Shown here one piece after another: positions 34,188 to 45,709 of a DNA stretch of 64,000 nucleotides; the first letter of the stretch is position 1; each line of letters starts with the position of its first letter. The notes under the pieces are model-generated. The model did not search any database and was not told where the DNA came from. It worked only from the letters and a program-made list of their open reading frames with translations. The DNA is from Brevibacillus agri. GTDB lineage: Bacteria; Bacillota; Bacilli; Brevibacillales; Brevibacillaceae. The stretch is taken from the NCBI RefSeq assembly GCF_004117055.1, contig NZ_CP026363.1, positions 5,132,501 to 5,196,500 on the forward strand, in the 5' to 3' direction. The position numbers and the translations under genes were made by a program.

Positions 34188-35660
34188 TTACCCCCTCACC
34201 CATTCCGGCTTGCGCTTGCTGTAGCCTGTTGCCTGCTCGTAGGCATGTGCTACGCGCAATACGGTGGATTCGTCAAACGCGCGCCCGACGATCTGCAAGC
34301 CGATCGGCAAACCGTTTTGGGCGAAGCCGCACGGTACGCTGATCGCTGGCAGCCCTGCCAGGTTGACAGGCACGGTGCAAATATCTTCCAGATACATTTT
34401 GACCGGATCGTTGACGTTTTCGCCGATCTTGAACGCGGTCGACGGCGTAGTCGGATGCAAAATGACATCGAAGTCGGCGAAAATGTTGTTGAAGTCCTGG
34501 ATAATCAGCGTGCGCACCTGCTGCGCTTTTTTGTAGTAGGCGTCGTAGTAGCCGGACGAAAGCGCATAGGTTCCGAGCATGATCCGGCGTTTCACTTCCG
34601 GTCCGAAGCCTTGGCTGCGCGATTCCTTGTACAGCTCGATCAAGTTGGACGCATTGTCTGCGCGCACGCCGTAGCGCACGCCGTCGAAGCGGGCCAGGTT
34701 GGACGATGCTTCCGAGGAAGACAGCAGGTAGTAGGCGGGAACCGCGTATTCGGTATGCGGCATGGAGACTTCGCTCCAAGTTGCGCCCATGCTCTCAAGC
34801 TGCTTCAAGGCGGCGAGCACAGCCTCGCGCACCTCGGCATCAATGCCTTCGCCGATCAGCTCTTTTGGCACTCCAATGCGCAGACCTTTGACATCGCCAG
34901 TGAGCGCGGAGAGGTAATCCGGCACTTCCACATTGGCAGAGGTGGAGTCGAACTCGTCATGTCCGGCAATCGCTTGCAGCACGTATGCTGCGTCTTCTAC
35001 GCTCTTGGTCACAGGTCCGATCTGGTCGAGAGAAGAAGCGAAAGCCACCAGACCGAAGCGGGACACGCGGCCGTACGTAGGCTTCAGACCGACGACACCG
35101 CAAAAAGCGGCAGGCTGGCGAATGGAGCCGCCCGTATCCGAGCCGAGCGTGAAATAGAAGTGACGGGCAGCCATCGCTGCGGCAGAACCGCCGGACGAGC
35201 CGCCTGGCACGTAATCGGTGTTCCACGGGTTTTTGGCCGGGAAGAAACCGGAGTTTTCATTGGAGCCGCCCATGGCGAACTCGTCCATGTTCAGCTTCGC
35301 CACGATCACGGCGTCCGCTTCCTTCACCTTTTTCGAAGCAGTTCCGTCATGGACAGGATCGTAGTTCGCCAAAAATTTGCTGGCGCAGGTCGTCCGTACG
35401 TCTTTTGTAATCAGGTTGTCCTTGAGCCCCGCCGGCAGACCGAAGAGAAGGCCAAGCTCCCCGTTCTCCTTAACCAGACGCTCGTCCAACTGGCGAGCAT
35501 GGGCGAGCGCTCCCTCCTCATCCACGTGCAGGACGGACTTGATTTTTTCATCGTGCTCCTTGATGCTTGCGATGGAAGCCTGCACCAGGTCTGTGACCGA
35601 AAGCTCTTTTGCGCGCAAGGCGCTATGTATTTCCGACAATCGCTTGTCAAACAGCGACAC
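34188..35660 (-). CDS. gatA: Asp-tRNA(Asn)/Glu-tRNA(Gln) amidotransferase subunit A
   Basis: The 490-residue glutaminase is an amidase-signature enzyme. The Ser-cisSer-Lys catalytic set is in GLPAGLKDN (Lys) and [13 protein letters not shown], with [16 protein letters not shown] downstream. It generates ammonia from glutamine for GatB. GTG start with AAGGAGG upstream. Confidence 0.95.
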   Translation of the reverse strand: MSLFDKRLSEIHSALRAKELSVTDLVQASIASIKEHDEKIKSVLHVDEEGALAHARQLDERLVKENGELGLLFGLPAGLKDNLITKDVRTTCASKFLANYDPVHDGTASKKVKEADAVIVAKLNMDEFAMGGSNENSGFFPAKNPWNTDYVPGGSSGGSAAAMAARHFYFTLGSDTGGSIRQPAAFCGVVGLKPTYGRVSRFGLVAFASSLDQIGPVTKSVEDAAYVLQAIAGHDEFDSTSANVEVPDYLSALTGDVKGLRIGVPKELIGEGIDAEVREAVLAALKQLESMGATWSEVSMPHTEYAVPAYYLLSSSEASSNLARFDGVRYGVRADNASNLIELYKESRSQGFGPEVKRRIMLGTYALSSGYYDAYYKKAQQVRTLIIQDFNNIFADFDVILHPTTPSTAFKIGENVNDPVKMYLEDICTVPVNLAGLPAISVPCGFAQNGLPIGLQIVGRAFDESTVLRVAHAYEQATGYSKRKPEWVRG

Positions 35661-35693
35661 AGTGGGTTCCTCCTTTCTCGTTCTCCTGACAGA

Positions 35694-35984
35694 TTATTCG
35701 AATACAGCCGGTACCTTGAATTGCCCGTCTTCGTGATCCGGTGCGTTTTTCAGCACTTCTTCGCGCGGCAGCGACGGTCTGTTCACGTCTTCGCGCATCA
35801 CGTTTTTCACATCGGTCGCGTGGCTGGTCGGCTCAATGTTGGACGTATCGAGCTCGTTCAGCTTCGCGGCAAACTCCAGAATGGCGTTCAGGTCCTTTGT
35901 GTATTGCAAAGCCTCGTCCTCCGTCAGTTGCAAACGGGCCAGATTGGCTACATGCTCTACTTCTTTGCGAGTGATGGCACTCAT
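35694..35984 (-). CDS. gatC: Asp-tRNA(Asn)/Glu-tRNA(Gln) amidotransferase subunit C
   Basis: The 96-residue subunit stabilises the GatAB complex. It shows the family start [19 protein letters not shown] and the end [23 protein letters not shown] 35984 follows GGAGGTG. It is first in the gatCAB operon. Confidence 0.95.
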   Translation of the reverse strand: MSAITRKEVEHVANLARLQLTEDEALQYTKDLNAILEFAAKLNELDTSNIEPTSHATDVKNVMREDVNRPSLPREEVLKNAPDHEDGQFKVPAVFE

Positions 35985-36300
35985 CTCTTCCACCTCCGAA
36001 TCGTATCACATAACTTTGATCTTACTTGAAAACAGCAGGTTCAGTCAATTTTCGCGCGGATTCGGCAGCATAGAAACAAAATTTTTTCGAGTAAAAATGA
36101 TTGGCTGGATGATTTGAGAGGCGAAGCTGTTTCGAAAACAAGAGCGAATCCGATCGCTCCAGCTCTGGCATGCGGCCTGGCATGTCTCGGAGCCGGGCAT
36201 CGTCCTGGCAATGTCTTGACTTGGAACGGTACCGCGTGAAGCGTATAATGAAAGACAAGCACCTAAAAAATGGATATTTCTAAAAATAAGGAGGATGCCC
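35985..36300. promoter_or_regulatory. Divergent region between gatC and a secreted-protein gene
   Basis: A likely plus-strand promoter lies at 36216-36249: TATAAT (36244-36249) with TTGGAA 16 bases upstream, or TTGACT at 36216. AAGGAGG precedes the TTG start at 36301. The rest of the 316 bases shows no gene; gatC's promoter must be in the left part but I cannot point to it. Confidence 0.5.
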
Positions 36301-36603
36301 TTGAACTCAATGATCGTGCTGCTGCTGGCTGCCATCCTTTCTACGCATCATGCGCTTCCCATGTCCAACCTGCTGCTTTCAGTCCCCCGGCAGCAAATGC
36401 TTACCCCGGAGGAAGCCACGCAAGTACTGACCGCCATTTTGAGCAAAAACCCCGCTCTTGGCCCGGTAAAAATCACCTCTGTCACATACGCAAACGGGCA
36501 GTATTATATCCGTTACATTCGCGAAACCAACTGCGAGAGCGGGACACATATCATAGATGCCTATACAGGCGAGACAGTAGGCGGGACGCGGTCCCAGTGT
36601 TAA
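36301..36603 (+). CDS. Small secreted protein
   Basis: The start is TTG 36301, six bases after AAGGAGG; ATG 36295 abuts the site and is not usable. The 100-residue product has a signal-like N-terminus (MIVLLLAAILSTHHALPM) and a soluble part with TPEEATQVLTAILSKNP and ending CESGTHIIDAYTGETVGG. The ending resembles a PepSY-like strand pair, but I would not name the domain. Confidence 0.6.
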   Translation: MNSMIVLLLAAILSTHHALPMSNLLLSVPRQQMLTPEEATQVLTAILSKNPALGPVKITSVTYANGQYYIRYIRETNCESGTHIIDAYTGETVGGTRSQC

Positions 36604-36646
36604 AATCAGCTTTTTGTCTGCAATCAGCGGAACATCTATATATAGC

Positions 36647-36685
36647 AAAAAGGAGTCCCTTTTCTCCAAAAGCGGACTCCTTTTT
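36647..36685. terminator. Bidirectional terminator before psd
   Basis: AAAAAGGAGTCC (36647-36658) pairs with GGACTCCTTTTT (36674-36685), a 12-bp perfect stem with T runs on both strands. It serves the secreted-protein gene and psd. Confidence 0.85.
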
Positions 36686-36717
36686 CATTCGGCTTCTATT
36701 TTTCAGGCAACAAGCCG

Positions 36718-37569
36718 CTATGCTTGTTCCTTTTGCAACGTCGCCAGCAACTGCCCCATGAGCAGCGACTTCCCTTTTTCCACGCCTGCCGCCCATGTTA
36801 GCTGCGAAGATTCCAGGAGCAGGATGACGGTCGAGCCAAACTCGAACCAGCCGAGCTCGTCGCCCTTTGCGTAGTGCGGCTTGCCTTCGATCGGCTCGTC
36901 TGTTTGCCGGCCGTGCTTGATATTGGTCGTGGCGGTATTGTACACGACTTTGACGCTGCCGACGAACAGGGCGCCGACTTTTACCAGTGCGATCTCGCCC
37001 AGGCCATCCGACTCGATGTAGGTGACAAGCCGTTCGTTGCGGGCAAACAGTCTGTCCACATTTTCAATCCCGAGCCGGTTCACCGGATAGAGACGGCCCG
37101 GCAAATAGCTGTAGCGCACCAGCTCGCCTGCCACCGGCATATGGATGCGGTGATAGTCGCGCGGGCTCAAGTAGATCGTGATGAACTTTCCGCCGTAGTA
37201 GCGCTTTGCTTCTTCTTCGGAGCCGCCCAGCAGCTCTGTCACGCTGAACTCCTTGCCTTTTGCCTGAATCAGCGTGCCCTCGCATATGTCGCCGAGCTGG
37301 GAGACGGTCCCGTCTACCGGGCTGACGATAACGTCGTTGCCGGGAGCGATCGGCCTTGCTCCCGGCTTCAGACGGCGCGTAAAAAATTCCTTGAGCGTCC
37401 GGTATTCCGTTACCGGCTTTTCTATGATGGAGGCATCAATTTTATAGTGACGGATGTAGTGTTGGATCGCTAATCGACTGAAGCGAGAAGCGGTAATTTT
37501 GCCCATGGTCCGTGACATTGCGTTTTGCGGCAGTCGATGAATCAGACCTGGCAGCAGCTTTTTGCGCAT
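36718..37569 (-). CDS. psd: Phosphatidylserine decarboxylase
   Basis: The 283-residue proenzyme makes phosphatidylethanolamine from phosphatidylserine. The conserved YLSPRDYHRIHMPV and the self-cleavage region ELGWFEFGSTVILL are visible; the usual LGST reads FGST here, keeping the Gly-Ser cleavage pair. Length is normal for the Bacillus type. AAGGAG precedes the ATG. No pssA is adjacent. Confidence 0.93.
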   Translation of the reverse strand: MRKKLLPGLIHRLPQNAMSRTMGKITASRFSRLAIQHYIRHYKIDASIIEKPVTEYRTLKEFFTRRLKPGARPIAPGNDVIVSPVDGTVSQLGDICEGTLIQAKGKEFSVTELLGGSEEEAKRYYGGKFITIYLSPRDYHRIHMPVAGELVRYSYLPGRLYPVNRLGIENVDRLFARNERLVTYIESDGLGEIALVKVGALFVGSVKVVYNTATTNIKHGRQTDEPIEGKPHYAKGDELGWFEFGSTVILLLESSQLTWAAGVEKGKSLLMGQLLATLQKEQA

Positions 37570-37742
37570 AAGTGGAACTCCTTAATCGTTTTCGATTAGA
37601 CAGCAAGTAGCGAATACCCTTACTTTACCACCTCCACTTACAGCCAGTAAACCCTGCACTATTACCAACGTCTCATCATTTTCTTGCCCGGACTTGCTAT
37701 ACTATAATAATGGGACAAGCCTACAATCAGGAGACTACAGAT

Positions 37743-38666
37743 ATGGCGAAGCTTGATATCACAACTCTCATCAGTCAGCACGGCGACATCTTGACCAGCT
37801 TATTTCATCACATGTCGGACATGTTTTTCCTTATGGCTGTGGAAAAAAACGCCGACGGGGCCTACCAGTTCCGGTATGTCCTGATGAATCCTGCCGCTAT
37901 GAAAGGAGCAGGTCTTACTGAGGACACTTACGGAAAGCTGATTGAGGAAGTGTATCCGCCGGAAAAAGCAGACCTGCTCAACAGCATGTACAGACAGACG
38001 GTGGAAGACGCAAGCCCCACTCACTTCACGACAAACGGCAACATGATCGGAGAGTCGATCCTCTCTCCCGTCTTCAACTGTGAAGGGGTTTGCACCCATG
38101 TTTTTTCCGTGACCCGGGACATTACCGAGCGCAAAAAGCTGGAAAGGCAGCTCGAATACATGGCCTACCACGATGTGCTCACAGGCTTGCCGAACAGACG
38201 CCTGCTTTACGCCAATCTCCAGCAAGCTTTGGAAAAGGCTAAAGCGTCCGGCGAAATGGTCGCGGCCCTCTATCTCGATTGCGACCATTTCAAGCAAATA
38301 AACGATACTTGGGGCCATGACGCCGGCGACGTTTTTTTGCAAATGCTCGCCCAGCGCCTCCAGGCTTGTGTCCGCGAACAGGATACGGTCGCGCGTCTGG
38401 GGGGAGACGAGTTCGTCGTCATTCTCACTGGCATCCAGAACGAGCGTCAGGCGGAAAAAGTCGCGACCCGGATTTTGCATTCGCTGCAGCAACCGTGGAG
38501 CTTTCAGGGCCAGACTTTTTCATTTACGTCCAGCATCGGCATCGCGCTTTACCCTGTTTCCGCAAGCGAGGCGGACCAGTTGTTGAGCAATGCGGACAAG
38601 GCTCTGTACAAAGCGAAAGCGACGGGACGCAACCAGTTCTTTTTCTTCGATCCCGCTCAAAACTGA
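37743..38666 (+). CDS. PAS-GGDEF diguanylate cyclase
   Basis: The 307-residue protein has a PAS domain (MSDMFFLMAVEKNADGAYQF, residues ~25-130, ending VTRDITERKKLERQL) and a GGDEF domain with DVLTGLPNRRLLY and RLGGDEFVVIL. It should be a soluble c-di-GMP synthase whose PAS domain senses an unknown signal. ATG 37743 has AGGAG upstream. Confidence 0.9.
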   Translation: MAKLDITTLISQHGDILTSLFHHMSDMFFLMAVEKNADGAYQFRYVLMNPAAMKGAGLTEDTYGKLIEEVYPPEKADLLNSMYRQTVEDASPTHFTTNGNMIGESILSPVFNCEGVCTHVFSVTRDITERKKLERQLEYMAYHDVLTGLPNRRLLYANLQQALEKAKASGEMVAALYLDCDHFKQINDTWGHDAGDVFLQMLAQRLQACVREQDTVARLGGDEFVVILTGIQNERQAEKVATRILHSLQQPWSFQGQTFSFTSSIGIALYPVSASEADQLLSNADKALYKAKATGRNQFFFFDPAQN

Positions 38667-38762
38667 GCCGTTCGCCGTTCTATGGATAGATTTCGGCTGC
38701 GCCAACTCATTTGGCGGCCGCTCTTTTGTCAATGGCTTCACCACGTTAAGGCAATAACGATC

Positions 38763-39722
38763 TCACCCGTATAAAAACAGGAACACAGACAGGACGGAAA
38801 ACAGCAAGCTCACCAAGTACAGGACGACGACTGTCTGCTTGGCCGACAGCCCGAACGACATCAGCCGATGGTGAACGTGCCTGCGATCTGCCTGGTACAT
38901 GGGTGATCCGGCCAACAGCCGACTAATCATCACCTGTATCGTGTCCACGACGGGCAAGCCCAGCGCCAGCACCGTCACGACCAACGAAATGAGCGTCGCC
39001 CCTTTCATTGTGCCCTCTAACGAGATTACCCCGAGCGCAAACCCCAGAAACATCGACCCGGCATCCCCCATGAAAATTTTTGCGGGATAAAAATTAAAGC
39101 GCAAAAACGCAAGCGCAGCACCTGCCAGCGCCACCGCAAGCAGAGCGGTCACCTCCTGGCCCCGGGCCATGGACAGAAAAAACAAGGTGATCGCGGAAAA
39201 CGATGTCGCCCCAGCCGCCAGCCCGTCCACTCCATCCAAAAAATTCACCATGTTGATAAGTCCGACAATCCACAGCACCGTCGCCAGCAACGAAACGAGC
39301 AACGGAAACGATACGTACGCGCCTTCCTCCGCCCCGAGCCACGTCAAGCTGATGCCGCGAAACCGGATATCCAAAAGAAAAGCGAGAACGGCCACCACCA
39401 GTTGCACCAGCAGCTTTGGGAATGCCGGAAAATCTTTTTGCCGGGCTTTGAAGGTGTCGTCCACCCAGCCGATCACCACCAGCAGCAAACCGCCGACTGC
39501 CAAAACTGCCACCGTTTTTTGCGCCCCTGCAAAAAAAGTTGTCACCAACAGCAGCCCGACAAACATCGCCAGCCCGCCGGACAAAGGCATCGGTCTGCTG
39601 TGTCCTTTTCTTCCTCTGGGCATGTCCAGCAGCTTCGTTTTCCAGGCCAGACGGTACGCTAACGGCATCAGCAAGTAGACGAGAAAAAACGTCGAGAGTC
39701 CTGAAGCAATGTAAGTAAACAG
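38763..39722 (-). CDS. Undecaprenyl-phosphate glycosylphosphotransferase (TagO/WecA type)
   Basis: The ~319-residue polytopic protein belongs to the MraY/WecA family and transfers a sugar-1-phosphate, usually GlcNAc, onto undecaprenyl phosphate, starting wall teichoic acid or polysaccharide synthesis. Visible motifs are KGHSRPMPLSGGLAMF, the catalytic NMVNFLDGVDGLAAG and the metal site FMGDAGSMFLGF, with RRHVHHRL near the end. The start is uncertain: the frame is open to a stop before CTG 39722, which follows AGGTGAGGG and gives the usual N-terminal membrane helix; TTG 39674 is the alternative. Family members are usually 320-360 residues. Confidence 0.85.
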   Translation of the reverse strand: MFTYIASGLSTFFLVYLLMPLAYRLAWKTKLLDMPRGRKGHSRPMPLSGGLAMFVGLLLVTTFFAGAQKTVAVLAVGGLLLVVIGWVDDTFKARQKDFPAFPKLLVQLVVAVLAFLLDIRFRGISLTWLGAEEGAYVSFPLLVSLLATVLWIVGLINMVNFLDGVDGLAAGATSFSAITLFFLSMARGQEVTALLAVALAGAALAFLRFNFYPAKIFMGDAGSMFLGFALGVISLEGTMKGATLISLVVTVLALGLPVVDTIQVMISRLLAGSPMYQADRRHVHHRLMSFGLSAKQTVVVLYLVSLLFSVLSVFLFLYG

Positions 39723-39781
39723 CTACCCTCACCTGCCCGCACATCATTTTCTTACCCATTAGTGTGGACAAAAGGAGCGCA

Positions 39782-39811
39782 AAAAAGCCGCCCCCGTTTG
39801 GAGGCAGCTTT
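39782..39811 (-). terminator. Terminator of the rocA/pruA gene
   Basis: On the minus strand GCTGCCTCC and GGGGGCGGC pair with two mismatches and are followed by six T. It lies 14 bases after the dehydrogenase stop. Confidence 0.75.
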
Positions 39812-39824
39812 GTCGTGCGTTTTC

Positions 39825-41372
39825 TTACATTTTTTCGGAAACCATTTTTGCTTGAGTGAACAGGAGCAGGTAGTCTGGTCCGCCCGCTTTGGAGTCCGTA
39901 CCGGACATGTTGAAGCCGCCGAACGGATGCACGCCAACCAGTGCGCCTGTGCACTTGCGGTTGAAGTACAGGTTGCCCACGTGGAACTCTTCGCGAGCGC
40001 GCTCCAGGTGTGCACGGTTGCGGCTGATAACAGCGCCAGTCAAGCCGTACTCAGTGTTGTTTGCGATTTCCAGTGCATGGTCAAAATCGTTGGCTTTGCA
40101 GAACGCTACGACTGGACCAAAGATTTCTTCCTGCATGATGCGAGCTTGCGGATCTACGTCAGCAAATACGGTTGGCTTGATGAAGTAGCCGGTTTCTGGG
40201 CCTTTTTCGCCACCTGCAACCAGTTTGCCTTCTGTTTTACCGATCTCGATGTATTCGAGGATTTTGTTGTAAGCTTTTTCATCGACAACCGGACCTGTGT
40301 AGAACTCGTTGGATCTTACGTCGCCTACAGTCAGTTGGTTGGTCAGCTCGACTACGCGGTCCAGCACTTGATCGTACACGTCTTGGTGAACGATCGCACG
40401 GGAGCAAGCGGAACATTTTTGACCGGAGAAGCCGAATGCGGAAGCAACGATGGATTGTGCAGCCAACTCGATGTCGCAATCGCTGTCAACCACGATGGAG
40501 TCTTTCCCGCCCATTTCTGCTACCAGGCGCTTCATCCATTTTTGGCCTGGGCGATGTTTCGCAGCCAGCTCGTTGATGCGCAGACCTACGTCACGGGAGC
40601 CTGTGAAGCTGATGAAGCGAGTCAGCGTATGTTCTACGAGGAAGTCGCCGATTTCGCTGCCGGAACCTGGCACGAAGTTTACTACGCCTGCTGGTACGCC
40701 AGCGTCTTCGAGAATTTCCATGAATTTCGCTGCGATTACTGGTGTAGTGGAAGCAGGCTTCAGCACAACGGTGTTACCCGCTACGAGAGCTGCTGTTGTC
40801 ATACCGACCATGATTGCCAGAGGGAAGTTCCATGGCGGGATTACTACGCCTACGCCGAGCGGGATGTAGTACAGCTCGTTGTCTTCATCCGGAATGCGCG
40901 GCAGGTCATGGCGCTGGGACAGCTTATCCATTTGACGGCCGTAGTATTCCATGAAGTCGATTGCTTCTGCTGTGTCAGCGTCCGCTTCTGGCCAGCTTTT
41001 TCCTGCTTCTTTTACGAGCCAAGCGGAAAATTCATGCTTGCGGCGGCGCAGAATCGCTGCTGCTTTATAGAGATAACGGGAGCGCGCCTGTGCAGGTACC
41101 TTTTTCCATGTTTCGAAAGTGCTCGCTGCTGTCTGGATTGCTTTTTCAGCCAGCGCCTGGTCTGCTTGGGAAACGACGCCCACTACTTGTTCTTTGTTGG
41201 AAGGGTTGATGGAGCGGGATTTTTTCTCGGTTGTAATGCGCTCTCCACCAATGATGAGAGGGTACTCGCGGCCAAGCTCGCTTTCTACTTTGGCGAGTGC
41301 TTCTTCAAATGCCTTTTTATTTTCCGGCAGGCTAAAATTGGTAAACGCCTCGTTTTTGAATTCAACTTGCAT
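39825..41372 (-). CDS. rocA: L-glutamate gamma-semialdehyde dehydrogenase
   Basis: The 515-residue aldehyde dehydrogenase oxidises glutamate semialdehyde (pyrroline-5-carboxylate) to glutamate in proline and arginine catabolism. It has the NAD fold, the catalytic Glu in AEMGGKDS and the nucleophilic Cys in [14 protein letters not shown] chose ATG 41372 with AAGGAGG 9 bases upstream. It is preceded by a probable sigma-54 promoter, as for the B. subtilis roc operons, so rocA is used; pruA is the alternative name. Confidence 0.92.
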   Translation of the reverse strand: MQVEFKNEAFTNFSLPENKKAFEEALAKVESELGREYPLIIGGERITTEKKSRSINPSNKEQVVGVVSQADQALAEKAIQTAASTFETWKKVPAQARSRYLYKAAAILRRRKHEFSAWLVKEAGKSWPEADADTAEAIDFMEYYGRQMDKLSQRHDLPRIPDEDNELYYIPLGVGVVIPPWNFPLAIMVGMTTAALVAGNTVVLKPASTTPVIAAKFMEILEDAGVPAGVVNFVPGSGSEIGDFLVEHTLTRFISFTGSRDVGLRINELAAKHRPGQKWMKRLVAEMGGKDSIVVDSDCDIELAAQSIVASAFGFSGQKCSACSRAIVHQDVYDQVLDRVVELTNQLTVGDVRSNEFYTGPVVDEKAYNKILEYIEIGKTEGKLVAGGEKGPETGYFIKPTVFADVDPQARIMQEEIFGPVVAFCKANDFDHALEIANNTEYGLTGAVISRNRAHLERAREEFHVGNLYFNRKCTGALVGVHPFGGFNMSGTDSKAGGPDYLLLFTQAKMVSEKM

Positions 41373-41423
41373 TCGGTGACGCCTCCTTATCGATTTCTTC
41401 CTGAGATCACTCATAAAATATAT

Positions 41424-41438
41424 GCAAGGATCATACCA
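41424..41438 (-). promoter_or_regulatory. Sigma-54 (SigL) promoter of rocA
   Basis: On the minus strand the sequence reads TTGGTATGATCCTTGCA, with GG and GC ten bases apart as required for -24/-12 promoters. It lies about 52 bases before the rocA start. A palindrome, TTTTTCGCGAAAAA (41476-41489), lies about 45 bases further upstream and may be the enhancer for a RocR-type activator. Confidence 0.7.
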
Positions 41439-41574
41439 ACTAATACTGAGTTGCTCGACCACGATAGTGTTTGCATTTTTCGCGAAAAACAACAGCCAAG
41501 TTCAAAAAACGAAATCTGACACTTATGTTTATAAACTGCTCAATGATATACACTTTTGTTCATTCACTGCACAA

Positions 41575-41612
41575 AAAGCCCGATTCACACCTTGGCTGGT
41601 GCAAATCGGGCT
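41575..41612 (-). terminator. Terminator of camS
   Basis: AAGCCCGATT and AATCGGGCTT form a perfect 10-bp stem (41612-41603 with 41585-41576) followed by TTTTT on the minus strand, 10 bases after the camS stop. Confidence 0.85.
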
Positions 41613-41621
41613 TCTGTCCGT

Positions 41622-42689
41622 TTATTGACGATAAAGATGCATGTACGGTTCGCCGGATGTCGGGCGAATATAAATCGCCAGCGGTTTGTTCATCGACTGG
41701 ACGTACAGGTTGACGTGAACACTTTTGTCGAACAGTTGGTTGATGCTTCCGGCGGCATACTGGGTAAACTGCAGAACCTCTGTCCGCGAGTCGTACTCCG
41801 CTGTTGCCGTGATCGTCAGCTCGGTCAGCCTGCCATCCATAAAGCGTCCCACGCCTGTCATGCCGACGTACTCCCCGAAGTAAGCCTGCGCTTGCCGCAT
41901 CAGCTTGTCGTACTGCAACGACTGCTGGGCGTATTTTTTCTCGACGTCCGCGCTCGGGAAGAGGAAAAACTCCTCGTCGATCGGCTGCCACTTCGAAACG
42001 GCCGAATCGTTGGCCGCCACTGTGCCGGACATGATGAAATGGCCCGGCACGAGCGAAGAATTTGCCTCTGGGACCTGATACAGCAAAATCAGCATCGGCA
42101 CGTTCGGCGTGCTCACCCGCAACGTCGAAACGATGGTGGCGGCAAGTTGCTGGCCTTTTGCTTGCAGCTCCTGCCGGGTGTAGACCATTTCCTTGCCCGT
42201 TGCATCCTGATAGTTCGGCGAAACAGACAAGCCCAGCACCATCCCGGCGAGCTGTTTGTCTTTTTTGTTCAGGTAGTCATGCTCCAGTACGTGCACCAGA
42301 ATGCCGTTTTTCTGCTGCCCGTTCGTTCCGCTCGCCTTTTCCTGGGCAATCCATTGGGCTACCTGTTCTTTTTTCACCACTTGACCTTCCTGGAAATAAT
42401 ACTCGGAGGTCGGGAACGTATCGCGGGCAAACTCCATCAAGCCCAGCTCCAGGTGGCTGAAATCAATCCGGTATCTCGTGCTGCTGAGCATGCCGCGCGT
42501 CAAATTCGGCTTGTACGGCGTGATGCTGCCGTAGTAATCCTCGGACACTTCCACTACTTCAGACAAGGATGGCGCGGTAGGCTCGGGCGCTTGATCCTTG
42601 CCCCCTGGCAGCAACGAGCAGCCAGCGGTTGCAATCGCGAGCACAATCGCGGCTGCGTACCTGCATCCTGTCAAAAACTTCGCTTTCAT
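41622..42689 (-). CDS. camS: CamS-family lipoprotein
   Basis: The 355-residue lipoprotein has a signal peptide ending in the lipobox IATAGC near residue 24 and the family blocks GMLSSTRYRIDFSHLELGLM and YYFQEGQVV. CamS precursors (YerH in B. subtilis) are linked to sex-pheromone peptides in some species; function here is unknown. It sits downstream of ligA in the conserved pcrA-ligA-yerH order, with one extra lipoprotein gene between. Confidence 0.9.
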   Translation of the reverse strand: MKAKFLTGCRYAAAIVLAIATAGCSLLPGGKDQAPEPTAPSLSEVVEVSEDYYGSITPYKPNLTRGMLSSTRYRIDFSHLELGLMEFARDTFPTSEYYFQEGQVVKKEQVAQWIAQEKASGTNGQQKNGILVHVLEHDYLNKKDKQLAGMVLGLSVSPNYQDATGKEMVYTRQELQAKGQQLAATIVSTLRVSTPNVPMLILLYQVPEANSSLVPGHFIMSGTVAANDSAVSKWQPIDEEFFLFPSADVEKKYAQQSLQYDKLMRQAQAYFGEYVGMTGVGRFMDGRLTELTITATAEYDSRTEVLQFTQYAAGSINQLFDKSVHVNLYVQSMNKPLAIYIRPTSGEPYMHLYRQ

Positions 42690-42720
42690 ACGCTACTCCT
42701 TTTGTCTTGAAAAAATGGGA

Positions 42721-43608
42721 CTAATTCCATTTGGTCCAGCGATTGTCGCTGAGCTTGTAGATCAGCGCCGATTCGCCGATTCCCACCCATTTTGTATCGC
42801 CGTCGCCCGAGGCGATGACGATCAGCTTTTCCGGTGAGCGCGCATCGAGCAAACGCCACTCTCCCTCAATTTTTTCATAGACGCCTTTTTCAGTTGCGAC
42901 AGCGAGAACGCCAGTACGCCTGTTGACGGAGAGAGAATAGATTTGTTCTGCTTCCGGAATCTCCTCTGTCTTCCACTGCCCCTCTTCATTATAGAGCAAG
43001 CTGAATTGTGCCGCTACATAGAGACGGTTCTCGTTCGGGTCAAAATCCATGGCATATACTTCCTGGTCCATCGGCTGCCAGAGAGTCCACGACCCTCCCT
43101 TGTCTGTCGACTGGTAGATGCCTTCGCCCGACACGAAGGCGAACAAGCGAACCTTTTCCCCCTGGCGCGTACCTGCAAAGCTGCGAATCTGAGCAGGCTC
43201 AGGCAATCCGTTGCTCGCCGGGGTCCAGTTTTTCCCGCCGTCCGCAGAGCGTCGCACCCCTTCGCTTCCACCGACATAAATGTGTGCGGTATCTTCCGGG
43301 TCCACAAACCAGCCGACGGTGTCAAACTGCTCCAACTGCGTCGACAACAGCCCCCACAAGCCTCCGCCAGTGGAGCTGTACAGTCCCGCATGCGTGCCCA
43401 CCCATACATGTGCAGCATCCGGCGTCATCGCCAGCGTATGAATCGTCTCTCCCTTTTCCAAAACGTCCTGATAGGTCAAGTCACCTTGCAGAGCAGCCGC
43501 CATAACCGAAGAGGGAGCTGGCTTCTCCTGTACGTCGCCGCCATCGCTGCAACCGCCCAAGAGCAGCACTGCCATTGCTCCTATTCCCCATCGCTTAAAG
43601 CTACCCAT
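42721..43608 (-). CDS. Lipoprotein with BNR/YCF48-like repeats
   Basis: From ATG 43608 the 295-residue product has a signal with lipobox LLLGGC (Cys 20) and then a chain of WD/BNR-like blades, for example AHVWVGTHAGLYSSTGGGLWG, GGSEGVRRSADGGKNW and YQSTDKGGSWTLW. A beta-propeller in the cell envelope is expected. It is inserted between ligA and camS; this differs from B. subtilis. A longer start at 43635 is possible. Confidence 0.78.
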   Translation of the reverse strand: MGSFKRWGIGAMAVLLLGGCSDGGDVQEKPAPSSVMAAALQGDLTYQDVLEKGETIHTLAMTPDAAHVWVGTHAGLYSSTGGGLWGLLSTQLEQFDTVGWFVDPEDTAHIYVGGSEGVRRSADGGKNWTPASNGLPEPAQIRSFAGTRQGEKVRLFAFVSGEGIYQSTDKGGSWTLWQPMDQEVYAMDFDPNENRLYVAAQFSLLYNEEGQWKTEEIPEAEQIYSLSVNRRTGVLAVATEKGVYEKIEGEWRLLDARSPEKLIVIASGDGDTKWVGIGESALIYKLSDNRWTKWN

Positions 43609-43669
43609 GCTCTTCACGTCCCTTCCCTTGCTCATCCGTCTGTCGCCGCTGTTTTCTCTTTCGGCGCTG

Positions 43670-45688
<2,019 letters not shown>

Positions 45689-45709
45689 TTACTTTAGCGA
45701 TAGTTCTGC

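Noticed and set aside
32629-34224. A 531-codon plus-strand frame opposite gatB
   Set aside because: Shadow of gatB in a GC-rich gene; no domain content.
39762-41519. A 585-codon plus-strand frame opposite rocA
   Set aside because: It is antisense to a full aldehyde dehydrogenase gene, rich in Cys and aromatic residues, and has no ribosome site.
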